Shown here: positions 46,499 to 58,417 of the stretch, in pieces
Position numbering within the stretch: position 1 is the first letter of the stretch
Layout: every line of letters starts with the position of its first letter
DNA from: Conoideocrella luteorostrata
Taxonomy: Eukaryota > Ascomycota > Sordariomycetes > Hypocreales > Clavicipitaceae
NCBI GenBank assembly: GCA_032433595.1
Contig: JASWJB010000004.1
Span: forward strand, 124,001-188,000
Length of the DNA stretch: 64,000 nucleotides
Reading direction: 5' to 3'
The notes under the pieces: generated by a model
Told to the model about the DNA's origin: nothing
Databases searched by the model: none
Seen by the model: the letters and a program-made list of their open reading frames with translations, nothing else
Program-made: the position numbers and the translations under genes

Positions 46499-48540
46499 AT
46501 GCATAATTACACGGAAGATGACCTAAAAAACGCAGCATCTATGGCTGCAAGTGGTATATCTATTAGGAAAGCTGCATCTAGTTAGGAAGCACTAAGAGCA
46601 ACGCTCTAAGATCAAATTCAAGGCATATAAGCAAAGTAGATGCTCATAAACATTAGCAAAGTCCTTCTCAAATGGATAAGGAATATCTTGTTAATTAGAT
46701 TCAAGCCCAGACATCATTAAACATGTCTATTACACATTAACAGCTCCGCCGCTTTGTCTCACATATCCTAGCTAAGGGAGGAGGCCTTTGCCCTATTAGA
46801 AAGAATTAGATTAGAGGCTTCTAACGCTGGCATCTAGTTTGTCGACCCAAAACGCACACCCAAAACTCACGTATGCTGGAGTCTGACATACAACTAGCAA
46901 GGCTCCGTACACTTCGTCAAAGGTTCTCGTAAATACCTTCCGTAATTCGTAGGGACCTTTCTTTCACCGAGATCAAATGGACTAGCAGCTTGCTCGTCGG
47001 TTATCGAGTCGCTGCTCACTTCAAATAAACACAATACGTGAGGATATATTGCACAAAACACTCAATAAAACTTCGGGGGGAAACTTCGTAAATTCTTGAC
47101 TGCCTGCTTGTCTGTGATGTGAAGGGCATAATCGCACTACTTATAGTTATGATGTTCCTTCTGACCAAATTGGTCAAGTCCACAACTCACGTGAATTCAA
47201 TCCTGTCACCCTAGAGGATCTATTCCGCCCACACACTAGAAATCTTAACTAAGAAAGGCAAGCAAATTATTTCTTACCGCATTAATAGTGCCTTTGCTGA
47301 TAATAAAGAAGTTCTTTATACTTCTCTAACAAGAGGCTATAGAACAGACTCTACTGTGAAATTAGTATAATATAGACAAAGTAGGTGTTTAAGAGGGCCA
47401 GGGCAGCAATAGCCTAGTTCTTAGGCACTTGCGAATACGGATTATTACCATAAAACACCCGAGAGGGCGGTTTTGGACTATAATTACCAAGTGTATTAGC
47501 GCAGATGGTAGGGTTATTAGCCCGCTAGTTATCTTTAAGGGAGAAAGCGTACAGCAGCAATGGTTCCCTGATAATATGGATTAATATCGTAAGTGGCACT
47601 CTACGGCATCACCAAATGGCTGGGCCTCTGATGAAATTGGGTTGTTTTGGCTGCGAGAGGTCTTCATTCCGGAGGCTAGGCTAGCTAAGCTGTCACAGGG
47701 AACAAGAATATCACTATGCGACATCATAGAGAGTCCCGAAACAACGCTTCTGAAGCTGGTGAGACGAGGTGTCTGACGATAACGGATTCAATGTCTAGCT
47801 AGAATGCTTTAAAAATAACATCCTTCTTTTCTTACCGGAACATTCATTGTATGTGTTGCAGCCACTTGACGTTGGGGTATTTGGCCCGGTCAAATCTAGC
47901 TATCGCGCTTCAATCATAGACGTTCAATTATCATCAAATTCAGCACGTACAAATAAAAATCCTCTTCCTTGAATACTATTACAAGGCCAGGCTAGCTAGA
48001 ATGACAAAAAAAAATCCTATCTAGCCAGAAAGCTACGGGGATATAGCCTGTCAATGTGACAAGACCTTTTCTATCAAAATTCCTAGCAGCTGCTGATAAG
48101 CCTCTTCAAGCAACGTCTTAAATCCCTGAAAAGCAGCAGGAAGACCTTCTCAAGACCCCCTAGCGCGGTAGTCATATTCAGTAGATAATTAACCGAGTTA
48201 TTCCTCCTAGTCAGACAGACCCAACAGCTTATCAATTAATTCGGAAGGTCCGGAAGGGAATTGACGATAAAAATATTCAGCTAGTACGTGCAGAGCATGA
48301 AATTTAGTATCTAAGACATTAAGTTAATGCCCATTAACTAAGGAAGAAGCAGAAAGTTAAGCATAATCCTTGTAAAAAATTCGCTAATATTGAAGATATT
48401 GAAACGGTCCGGCACCGCCTTCCAGCGCAGATTGCAGCAGCAAACGCGGTTGCTGACATTCCTTTGGAAGACCTCTGCCGAGTTCGGGGTGGCCGACGTT
48501 ACACCCCTCGATTCTTACGCCAACGTATCTAAGCCGGGTC
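46499..48540 (+). mobile_element. Decayed Fot1/pogo-family DNA transposon
   Basis: An ATG at 46499 starts MHNYTEDDLKNAASMAASG, the pogo-type helix-turn-helix start, and LRKAA-like residues follow. Later blocks are WTTIITKCISADGRVISPL (about 47473-47525), VQQQWFPDNMD, NGWASDEIGLFWLREVFIPE, and LPEHSLYVLQPLDVGVFGP near 47837-47895, which is the DDE-superfamily signature of Fot1/Pot elements. Numerous TAG/TAA/TGA codons, an excess of TA dinucleotides and some shifts mark it as dead, probably by repeat-induced point mutation. Terminal repeats could not be identified by eye. The last 150 bp (about 48390-48540) are much less damaged. Confidence 0.75.
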
Positions 48541-49057
48541 GACCTGCAGCTCAGCACGTACACCATTTCAAGTTCTCACGCACAAGTTTATATCCAGCCA
48601 CGAAATTTAAAGGATGCTGGCGGGTACTCCGTACTTATGGGGTCAACTGGTGATATGGGAGTGGGTACTGTCTTGGAACGCCTTCGGCTTTTCATTGTGC
48701 CTGTACGTAGTAGCAGTTCTAGTTTCTCTGTCTCAAAGCTGCTGCGCTGCTCAGCAACATGCCAGTCCATCTTGCCGGATAAGAGAGGTTATGTAAAGTT
48801 AACTGGAAAATGGAGAAATTTAGCCAGGTTTTCGATAAGGTCGGGATTACAAGGAATACGAGATATCAGAAGCAGGAAGGAAAGCGAGCATGAAAGGAAG
48901 CATTTGGATCAGAGTTGGAAGGAGGAAAAGATCATCTGTCATCATTGTTAATATTCATCAATTTACATGCTTTCAATTTTCCCTTCCAATTCACTCCCAT
49001 ACTGTTGCTTCCAACACATCCATATCTTTACTAATCCTTCACCAGCCACTTTTTCTC
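48541..49057. other. Intergenic
   Basis: No gene is recognised. One tactccgtac copy lies at 48625-48634. The right part is the 3' flank of the next minus-strand gene. Confidence 0.4.
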
Positions 49058-49912
49058 TCATGCATCATGGCAGGATATATTAGGAACCATTGGATAAAGG
49101 GGGATTGTCCGCTCCGCGCCTCCGGCGGCTGTAGACTTTGGCAGCCAAAGGGTCAAGAAAAGGCTGACGCGATCAAATAGAGGTTTAAGGTCGAAGGTTT
49201 CGGGAAGAAATTGCCCCAAGGATAATGGTTTCGTTGCTGCTACAAGGGATTGCCGGGCGGACTCATGATCGCCGGCCCCTCCTAGTTTCTGAAAGGCCAG
49301 CTGGATTCCGACAGTCTTTTCTTCGGGGTTATGTAACAGCCAGATTGAAGCCGCGCCATGGGCTTCGGCCGCGCTTCTCAAACTTGGATAGATATCATGC
49401 AAAACCGTTTCCACATCGATGGCCTCGCATGCCCACTGCTGTAAGCGACCAACTGCATGCTGCTGAATAGGGACAAAGTTATGGGCACCAATGACTCTCC
49501 AGAATGTGCCATTATGCGATTCAAATGCGGGCTGATCCCAGAACTTCACTTCGGGATCACCTACTTTGAAGTCCTCGTTTGTCCATCGGACATAATCCTT
49601 GGCGTTCTCCCATGTATCGAATAGGTAAGATCCGCCAGAGAGCAGTTTGCCAGTCACTTCGTCATAGCGGTACGGAAGATATTTGAGATACATTCCTGGG
49701 CGCTTGTCCATCACTTTGCTGTCTTGGTACTGGACATCAATAAAGGTTTGCAAAGGCACGCCATGACCGGCAGTTACGATCTCTACCGTGACGGCGCCGC
49801 GAGCGGAAATCTCCCCCAGTTCGTACCCGAGAACATTTTGATCCAAATTGGAAGCTATCACAGAGACTTTCGTTAGCATAGCAGCACCTTCGGATAGACT
49901 GATGCAGCGCAC
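49058..49912 (-). CDS. Hypothetical protein, possibly dimeric alpha/beta-barrel type
   Basis: An intronless frame of 284 codons; the more likely start is the second Met (49879, MLTKVSVIASNLDQ). The central segment GGSYLFDTWENAKDYVRWTNED, and the preceding PGMYLKYLPYRYDEVTGKLL, recall ferredoxin-like dimeric alpha/beta-barrel proteins that handle small aromatic or polyketide molecules. That is an impression only. The product has no signal peptide and no membrane helix. No neighbouring biosynthetic genes support a pathway. The tail AAGGAERTIPLYPMVPNISC looks poorly conserved. Confidence 0.55.
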   Translation of the reverse strand: MRCISLSEGAAMLTKVSVIASNLDQNVLGYELGEISARGAVTVEIVTAGHGVPLQTFIDVQYQDSKVMDKRPGMYLKYLPYRYDEVTGKLLSGGSYLFDTWENAKDYVRWTNEDFKVGDPEVKFWDQPAFESHNGTFWRVIGAHNFVPIQQHAVGRLQQWACEAIDVETVLHDIYPSLRSAAEAHGAASIWLLHNPEEKTVGIQLAFQKLGGAGDHESARQSLVAATKPLSLGQFLPETFDLKPLFDRVSLFLTLWLPKSTAAGGAERTIPLYPMVPNISCHDA

Positions 49913-51032
49913 CCATATTTGTCGAAGCTTTTAGCTGTATCTAAACTAAGCAGCCTATTTGCTCAGTAAACCCGTCGAAACTTAGGAGAAAAAGGTTTTT
50001 AGGATATGAAGGGACGAGAGTCTGCTTATGTATTGGTCTTCAAGCGTACTACATAAACGTGGCGTATAAGCACTAACGTGCATAAGCCTAGCTATGAAGT
50101 CGCTTAGTGCTGCGAATATAGCGCTCACTGGCGTGATGGAGGTCAGCTTATGTTCTCTGGGCCATGAGGGCTTTCGCCTCCGCCATGGCCATGGATTGCC
50201 GCTCGGGTTACAAGTAAAAGAATTCGGTGTTGGGGAAATAGCGACAATAGAGACAAGGGGAACTAGTCTATAGGTGCTCGCGATATTAAGTATCACACGG
50301 AGTTACATGGAAATTTGTGAAATTCAATTAAATCACTCAGACCCTCAAATGCACCGATTTTTGTGGCGGGTTCGTGGCTTCCAAGCTAGTTCCAAGCCCG
50401 AGACACGAAATCTTCCACAGCGAATAAATAGGACTAACAGGTAACAATTGGATTCAATGAATTCAATGAATTCAAGAAGGTCTGATAACCCCAAGGAGTA
50501 TCGCGGCATGCCATGTATGATGATGAGCAACACAATTTGCACGATGCTGACGGCTGCAGTGACTCGAGAAGATGCGACCATGCCATGCGGTCAAGGGAAG
50601 CGAGCTGGAAAAACAAACACACCAGACTCGCGACGGGTCCAACAACAGCGGCTGGCTGTTGGCCAAGTTCCATCCAAGCAGGGATGCACCAAAATTCAGA
50701 TTGTCATTTTGCGGAAGTCTCCCGTGATCGTGACGGAACAGTCGTAACTGTCAGCGATTGTCAAGGCGTGATCAACTGTATTGATGGAAGCTAGCCGGAC
50801 GAATTGTCACGGCAGGCAGTCGGTAGCAGTCTTTGTTCGATGCTGCAGCACCCAAACCTGTGTACGTGCATACCTACCCTATGACGCTGCCAATGCAACT
50901 TACGATTTACAGTGGGTACTGGTAATTCCCTTTTTTTTTGGTATGAGTTCACCGTACAAAAAGCTTGGAATTACTGGGCTCCCACTGTAGAACAAGTCGC
51001 CGACATTCCGCATAACTAAGGATGTCTCAATG

Positions 51033-51062
51033 AAAAAAAAATAAAATAAAATAAAAAATAAA
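51033..51062. repeat. AAAAT simple repeat
   Basis: An A-rich tract with an aaataaaataaaataaaa pattern. Confidence 0.65.
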
Positions 51063-53871
51063 GGCAGTTACGTGTGCTTCGAATCGTCAGCAAATTAATC
51101 GTTTCTAGAACGACGAGACGATAGACCGAGTCATGCATCATAGACATCGGCATTTCCAACAACTGAGACAGTAATATATCCATCGTCCCGTTCATGCAGA
51201 TCAGGCAAATCGCTGGCTCAGTCCAGTGGGGTAAAAACCTTCAGACGGTTGGTTAGGCGAACTGCTTGCCGGATCGTCTGTGCGGAGGCCTGCGAGTCCC
51301 GAGGCTCTGGAACTAGTAAAACAATTGAACACCATGAGCTCGGCTGTCAAATACCCCGACTCCACGGGCTAATCGTTATGCTCGACAGTTACATGGCGAA
51401 AGTGCCTGCAGGGTTGTCAAATTCATGTCTTGGTTAGGTGAAGCCACCCCGCATTTCAAATCATGAGATCTCAACCTCCAAGGGGTTCACACCCTCAGGC
51501 TGATAGATGTTTCACCTCGAAAGTGCATATGGATAGTCTTCTTTGAGCCCCATCTTGCTTCGGTAATGAATTACGGGTTACCTTAAGAAGCAGCGAATTT
51601 TCCGAGAATGCGTTCTCCGCTCCTGCATGGCTGACCGCGTGACAGCCACTACGCCTTGAGTGGTGGCAGATCCTTATGAATTCGGTGGTGCAGCCGCGGA
51701 GTACTGGGATGACGAACAAATTCTTAGCCCATAAAAGGAATTAATGCTTGCGGAAAACCCTCCAAAAAGGGAGTTTGTCAAATATTCGCATGCGCTGCAG
51801 CTCTAGACATGGATTGCTTCGTAGAATCTCATCCTCCATTGGTGAGCCACATTTGGCTGATAAGGGGAGAAAGAAGTTCTCTATTGACATGCACCAGTTG
51901 ACACAACCAAATCAAATACACGGTGAGCGCCCGAGTTGGTGCCATGAAAACAATGCAAAGAATCCATCTCTGTCCTGAGCAAATACTGGTGGAAGAGGAC
52001 GAGAACTACTCCGTAAACGTAGGAGCTAGTGCAATTCGGTTTCAACAGTGTGTACTCCTTACTAGGTGAAGCGTGCTTGTACCCCACGTGCTAAGGTGCA
52101 ATTTGGCTGACGCTTGTGGTGACACTCCAGTGACTGCACCGCCAATTGCATGCCCCTCCCTCTTGATTCATGAGAGACAGATCATCGCTGTGAATATTGT
52201 CACAAGCCCATACGACGATATAGCTACCCTGAGGAAAGAGCGAGTTTGCTGCTGCGGCGAGCTTCTCGCGCGGCAGTCCAGATTAGATGTCCGTTCGCGC
52301 GCACAGACGGAGGGATTTATTGCGCTCGGCATTCACCTGAGAGATTGTTAAGATTGACGTGCGATGGCGGGCCAAGACGAGATGAGGCGGGTGTCATTTC
52401 GTAGCTGTGAATTCAACACCACTCACTATATCGAATCTCGACTTGGAACCAATGCGCCAAGCTGCATCGCACTGCGCTTGCAGTCGCCACAGATGGCAGC
52501 CTCACCCTCCTTCAAAGGCAAGCCAGCTACTCCGTAGGTCGTCGCAATAATCTGCGTGTTGCAACATCTAGACCAGCTGATCCATCTGATCCTTTAACGC
52601 GCCATTTTCATTCATGCATGCTAACGGGCAGGACTATCCAACTGCATGCGCTCGCATGCTTTTGATACAGCCACTGTGTCTTCTCACAAGAATATTGTGG
52701 TTGCTGAATTAGCCAAGTAATAAGTGCCGGAGCACGGAGTAGGCTGCTCCGAGTCATATTCCGGTCCATCACAGTCCGGATGCTTGTCTGCGCTGTCTGT
52801 TGTCGGTGCTAGGTGCTTTGCGTAATTACCTGCAACTCGCTTGCTTCTGATGCATCCTCAATTAGTCACTGGATAGTGCAGGCTAACTCCGGCCTCACGA
52901 GGGTTTGCTCCATTGCAGAGCGGCTGCCACATGCGCTAAACATCTCGAAGACACAAACATTGACGTCTAACCTCAAAGCGGTACTCTTCGCCGGCCCACC
53001 AAGTCCTTCGCGACCCTATTTTGAAGACTGGAAATCAGCCGTCTCTTCCTCGATTGGCCTAAAGCCCCAAGCTCCAACGTGGCCCCCCGATCTCAACAAT
53101 CGCGTGCTGCTGTTTGCTTGTGTGCTGGCCCTCGTCTCAAGTCATTCAAGCTTGGCGGAACGGGCACCAGCCGCTGCCCAGCCTGCTGCCCCTCTTTAAT
53201 CCACATCTTTATTGCAGTAGTTTTCACCTGGTAAGATTGCGCTTTCTTAACCTTTGACAAGACAAGGCGACTTTTGGACATGCCAGTGCTTTCCAGTCGC
53301 GTGGCTGACTATTAGGATTTAGTCTCCGACGTCAGTCGACTGGCTGTGAGGGGTATCCCTCCACCACACGTGCATTCGTCGAAAGTTGCTTATCCTGTCA
53401 ATATCGACGCTCTCTTGGGAAGCTAATGGCTGTCTATGGTATGACCAGTAGCAGGTCAAACCACAGGCAAATTGGGCTTTCCGGTACAGACATCTGTGCA
53501 CAAGAGGGCACGTTCATTTATGAACACCGAGGCTAGTATGGATCAACTCTAACGTACGACGATTGGTACCTTGGCAACTTGGCTCCGCCAGGCTGGGCCC
53601 GTGGCTTTTGTTTTCTTGGGTCCATTCCACCAACCTGACTGGGTGTAGCGTCTTTTTCCATGTGGACAACTTAAGGCGCCGGCTTGTTACATTTGGCTTC
53701 TGTAACACGAAGCGTTGAAACTCCTTTGAGGCTACTTCTGCACGTCGAAAGTTGGGGCGGAGACTTTGCGACACCGAGGTTTTGGAAGGACTCTTGACCA
53801 TCATCATCTACTTCTTCCTGTTGAGCGGCTAGTCACGCTGATTTACAAGCCATTGTGCGGGGCAAATACTT

Positions 53872-53883
53872 CCCCCCCCCCCC
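53872..53883. repeat. C homopolymer (12)
   Basis: Twelve consecutive C, a sequencing- and replication-slippage-prone spot. Confidence 0.7.
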
Positions 53884-54361
53884 AGGGGCCATGCATGAAT
53901 TCGCGTGGAACTTGATCGCTAACTGCTTCTGGCCCCGCCCATCCGCACACTACCACACGATGGCGCTCGAGCTTCTGCGACTAGTGTAGCTGTTGAAGGC
54001 TTGGGACCCCCACCTGTCCAGAACGGTGTGGCTGTCAAAGTAGAAATGCTTGATCTGATATTCATGTGTCATTACTCGAAACGCTCCTGGTTTTGTCTCC
54101 AGTTGTTCCTGGGCAAGGTGAGCTTCCTTTCCGTTTCTGTCTACCCTGGCGCACGCTCCCCTAATACAACCTGGGGCTATCCCAGACATTTTAGCACCGC
54201 ACTACTTCTCACTGGAGGCGTATGACCCGCCTTCCATTACAGACAGTCCCATCCAATCTTGGTGTTGTTTCCCAACGTTAAATATTTATGGCTCCCCTTG
54301 CCCATTATGTAGTCGCGGACCAGGAATCGCCTGCCGTTTGGAATAAACAACCTCGGGTGTC

Positions 54362-55974
54362 ATGAAGCTGTGGACTTACATTATGGCTGCCCTCATGGGC
54401 TTGCCGGCAGTGATAGGTCAAGAGTCATCACTGATGGAAATTGTAACCCAGTTTCCGGGTTGTGCTGTGAGTAGATCGTGTTTCGTGTTTGGATCTGCTT
54501 GCTTCATTGTATGGGAATATTAAAAGGCTAACCATTACAATTCTGGTTTGAATAGATTTCATGCTTCGGCGAATCCATTGGAAAAACACAATGCAAGCTT
54601 TCGGACCAAGCCTGCCTGTGCAACGACAAGTCGCTTGAACTAGCAATGACGGGTTGTGTGTTGTCCAACTGCACTATAAAACAGGCCCTAAGTATGTCGT
54701 GCATGATGCCCTGGGCGATGGGCCTATTTTAAGCCGGTTCTCGATACTGACCAAAACCAATATAGTGGTGAAGAACCTGACGGCGACGGCTTGTCATGAG
54801 CCCATTCGGGACAAATCTGGTCAATACGTTGCTGTTTCCAACATTTTTGGGATCATCTCAGCCATCTTTGTCATTCAAAGATTCGCATACAAGTACTGGG
54901 CTAAGATGGAATTTGGCCTCGATGACTGGTCTACCCTCCTCACCATCGTGGTTGGTGTTCCCACCACAATCATTAATGCGCATGGTGTGGCACCGAATGG
55001 AATGGGCAGAGATACGTGGACCCTGACGTACGAGAATATCACAGAATTCGGTCGCTTCTTTTACATTCTTGAGATTATCTACTTTATCGAGGTGGCTCTC
55101 AGTAAGATTACTATTCTGCTCTTCTATATCCGAATTTTCCCGACCACCGAAGTTCGTCGAGTCCTATGGGGCACGGTAGCCTTTACGGTCCTGTTTGGCA
55201 TGGCATTCACTTTTAGTGCTGTGTTCCAGTGTGCCCCTATTGCGTACTACTGGCTGAAATGGGATGGAACTCATCAGGGTCACTGTGTCGATATCAATGC
55301 CATTGCATGGTCCAACGCGGCCATTAGCATTGTTCTTGACGCATGGATGCTCGCAATTCCGCTATGGCAATTAAGGACGTTGAATCTAGATTGGCGGAAG
55401 AAGGTCGGCGTTGGTCTTATGTTCAGTGTCGGTACATTGTAAGTTTCAGTCTTGATCCCCGCCATAAGATAATCCCGGTCAAAGCTCGCTAATAAAGTGT
55501 AGCGTTACTATTGTCAGCATTCTACGGCTGAAGTCACTCGTGAATTTTGGATCAAATTCTACCAATCCTACTTGGGAGTTCTTCGACGTAGGGATTTGGT
55601 CCACCGTCGAGATCAACGTCGCCCTCATCTGCGCATGCTTGCCGGCACTCCGCCTGCTTCTGGTTCGACTCTTCCCCAAGTTGCTCGGTACCACACAGCG
55701 CTACTACGCCAAGTACGGGGGAGCCAGCGGTGCAAATAAATCAACGCTAAGACGAACCAGTCGACCGTTGGGAACGATATCAGAATCCCACGTAGATCGA
55801 TCTCAGCATCGACCAGAGCCACCGTCCAAACACATCATCTTTCAGAAAACTTTTACTGTTGAGTACGGCGAACATCACGCTGGGCACGATGAAGCTTACA
55901 TGGTGCACATGAAAGACATGGAAATGAAGAGCAACAGATCACAGTCGTGTTCCAGTGCGTCGTCACCTTCATGA
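54362..55974 (+). CDS. CFEM-domain PTH11-like seven-transmembrane receptor, complete
   Basis: Exons are 54362-54466, 54556-54691, 54766-55438 and 55503-55974, totalling 1386 nt (461 residues). The signal peptide is MKLWTYIMAALMGLPAVIGQ. The CFEM domain spans the first two introns, with FPGCAISCF, CKLSDQACLCND and CVLSNCTIKQAL. The membrane domain follows with EPIRDKSGQY, FGLDDWSTLLTIV, NGMGRDTWT, the CAPIAYYWLKWDGTHQGHC loop, WRKKVGVGLMFSVG and CACLPALRLLLVRLFPKLL. The C-terminal tail is cytoplasmic and hydrophilic, with HIIFQKTFTVEYGEHH. It is a plasma-membrane receptor of the PTH11 class and would act through G-protein/cAMP signalling in relatives. Exon 2 is 136 nt in both this gene and the receptor at 1-1399, and the intron phases agree. 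Confidence 0.93.
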
Positions 55975-56738
55975 TTTGTGTCGAAGAATTTGCAGTTTCT
56001 CAACGCACATATTTTCTTTAAAAATTATTTTTACTCCTCATGAACTTATCTTGAACAGAAAAACACATTAAATGCCGGCTTTACCCTGCGGGAGAACGTT
56101 GACCAACAATACCATTTCACAGTAATTTGCGGATTTGCGTTGTGTGGTAGCGTGCGGCGGCGTTTGGTGCGCGGCGTGTGGGTCGGACCATGGCGTCAGT
56201 AAAGCCGCAGAATGAAGAGTGCAGCAGTACAATGAACTCTCATGGTACGAGTACATATTATTTATATTGCCGCTTTGTGTTTTCGTGGGGCGTTTGGAAC
56301 GGAGAAGGGAATCAAGCATTCACGAAAAGCATGACGATATTGTATACAAAATTGTACCACAACATGTATACCCTTTAATCTGATTAATTAGCTTCAATTC
56401 ATGTGTATTAAACTTTGACGTATGCTGGGCCGGCGACATCGGCGTTGCAGGCTACATTTTGCGGGCATGCGGGGTGTGGGAGGGCGTGGAAATTGTACAC
56501 AGATAAGAAAAAGCGGCCTGGTGGGAACGTGGGGGCTCGGACCGACGTGCCAACCTCAAACTTAATTTATTCAACGTAGTTCACCGTCTTGCCGCGCCTA
56601 TTTTCATCTTCTTTCTTCTTGCAAGTGATCCTTTAGATTGACCGGAAGAGGGACGCGAGCAGTGTTTACTCAGGAGCGCCGCTACATACGCCACCGCCAC
56701 CCTGTCCACACGGCAAACCCAACGGTTCATAAAGAAGC
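55975..56738. other. Intergenic
   Basis: Receptor 3' flank and MFS promoter. No gene is recognised. Confidence 0.4.
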
Positions 56739-58417
56739 ATGTCGCAGACTATCACAACATCTCACTATGAGACACCGCAGCTTGACCCTGAGACACGGTC
56801 CGTGGAACTGGTCCGCTACCCATCATCAACTTCACGTGGCCGCCCTGTAGGCGGGCCATCCAATCCGCAACACAAGTTCACATCGCCTGCGGAAGTGGAA
56901 GTCGGACCATCCGATGGAGACGGCTCGCCACCTGCCGATGCACACGGACAAGTCGAGAGATGGAACCATCCACGCTCAAACCTGGCGAAGTTGGGGTTTG
57001 CCTTTTTGTCGTTTATTATTGCGGGGATGAATGATGGTGCAGTAGGCGTACGTATGCGACTCTTGATATCTGATGCATAGAGATGGAATGAATGCTAACA
57101 TTGCGCTCAGGCTCTGATCCCATACGTATGACTATCACAAACTTGCAATCTCGTGCAGACATTATCAACTGATACTAACGTCGAATAGCTCGAAAAATAC
57201 TATAACTTAAGCTACACCGTCATATCCCTCATCTTCTTGACACCCTTCCTGGGCTACTCCCTTGCGGCCTTTACCAACGCCCGCATCCATGTCGCCCTCG
57301 GCCGTCGCGGCGTCGCCATCATGGCGCCCCTTTGCCACATCATCACCTATGCGGTGCTGGCGTCGCACCCACCTTACCCGGCTTTGGTGGTGGCCAATGC
57401 CATCAGCGGGTTCGGCAACGGCCTCACCGATGCGTGCTTTTGTGCCTGGGTCGGCGCAATGGATAAAGCGAATACCGTTCAGGGATTTATGCATTCGTGC
57501 TATTCGTTCGGCGCGCTAATTGCGCCTCTTGTAGCGACCAGCATGATTGTAAAAGGCGGATTGATGTGGTGGACCTGGTATTATGTTATGGTATGTATTG
57601 ACCCTCTTCGTCGACATCTTTTGCATTATTCAACCTGACAGCGACTGACCACGGTTAGATTGGGATGTCTGTTCTTGAACTGGTCGGGCTGACCATAACG
57701 TTCTGGGATAAGCCTGGTTCGGTGTATAGAGCTGAGCACTCTCATGGGAATGAATCCGGCGCAGGGACTGTAGATGCCATGAAGTCCAAGGTGACTTGGC
57801 TCTGTGCCGCGTTCTTCTTCGCCTACATGGGTGCGGAAGGTAAGATCTCCGCTGGATTTTCTCCCCAAAACGCACCCCCCCTTCCCCTCCCCATCAATGT
57901 AGGGCTAACATGTGCAGTCGGTCTCGGCGGCTGGGTCGTAACCTTCATGCTCAATGTGCGCCACGCCACGCCCTACGCATCCGGCGTATCGGGCTCCGGC
58001 TTCTGGGCAGGCATGACCGCCGGGCGCGCAATTTTAGGCTTTGTTACCGAACGTTTCGGCGAGCGCCTCTGTCTCACCATCTACCTGGCGATTTGTGTGG
58101 GCTTGGAACTGCTCTTCTGGCTGGTGCCGCAATTTGTCGTCTCTGCTGTGGCTGTCTCGTTGCTGGGATTCTTCCTTGGGCCGCTGTTCCCCGGTGCGGT
58201 GATGGTCACGGCAAAGCTGCTGCCCAAGAGAATCCACGTGAGCGCTATTGGGTTTGCAATGGCGCTGGGGGGCACCGGCGGCACCGTGTTCCCGTTTATT
58301 ATTGGAGCGGTGGCGAGCAGTAAGGGTATTGGGGCGCTGCAGCCGATTGTGTTGGCGTTGATCGGGGTGGTGACTCTGGTGTGGTTGAGTTTCCCCAAGG
58401 TTCAGAAGAGGGAGTGA
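56739..58417 (+). CDS. MFS transporter of the fucose-permease/BSC6-like type
   Basis: Exons are 56739-57047, 57111-57125, 57189-57590, 57659-57839 and 57918-58417, totalling 1407 nt (468 residues). Exon 2 is a 15-nt microexon (ALIPY) supported by phase and by the family sequence GMNDGAVG|ALIPY|LEKYYNLSY. A hydrophilic N-terminus (about 80 residues) precedes about 12 helices, with FTNARIHVALGRRG, ANAISGFGNGLTDACFCAWVG, FMHSCYSFGALIAPLVAT, GFWAGMTAGRAILGFVTERFG and LGGTGGTVFPFIIGA. Relatives are annotated as fucose/glucose permease-like or bypass-of-stop-codon-6 transporters, and the substrate is unknown. The plasma membrane is the expected location. Confidence 0.9.

Larger units (their letters stand above)
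49913..54361. other. 4.4-kb gene-free region
   Basis: No frame has a family signature, coherent splicing or an obvious transposon core. It contains an A-rich aaataaaataaaat tract (51033-51062), a run of 12 C (53872-53883), and three motif copies (52007-52015, 52528-52536, 52734-52741). It may be old transposon debris or an undetected non-coding gene. Confidence 0.5.
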
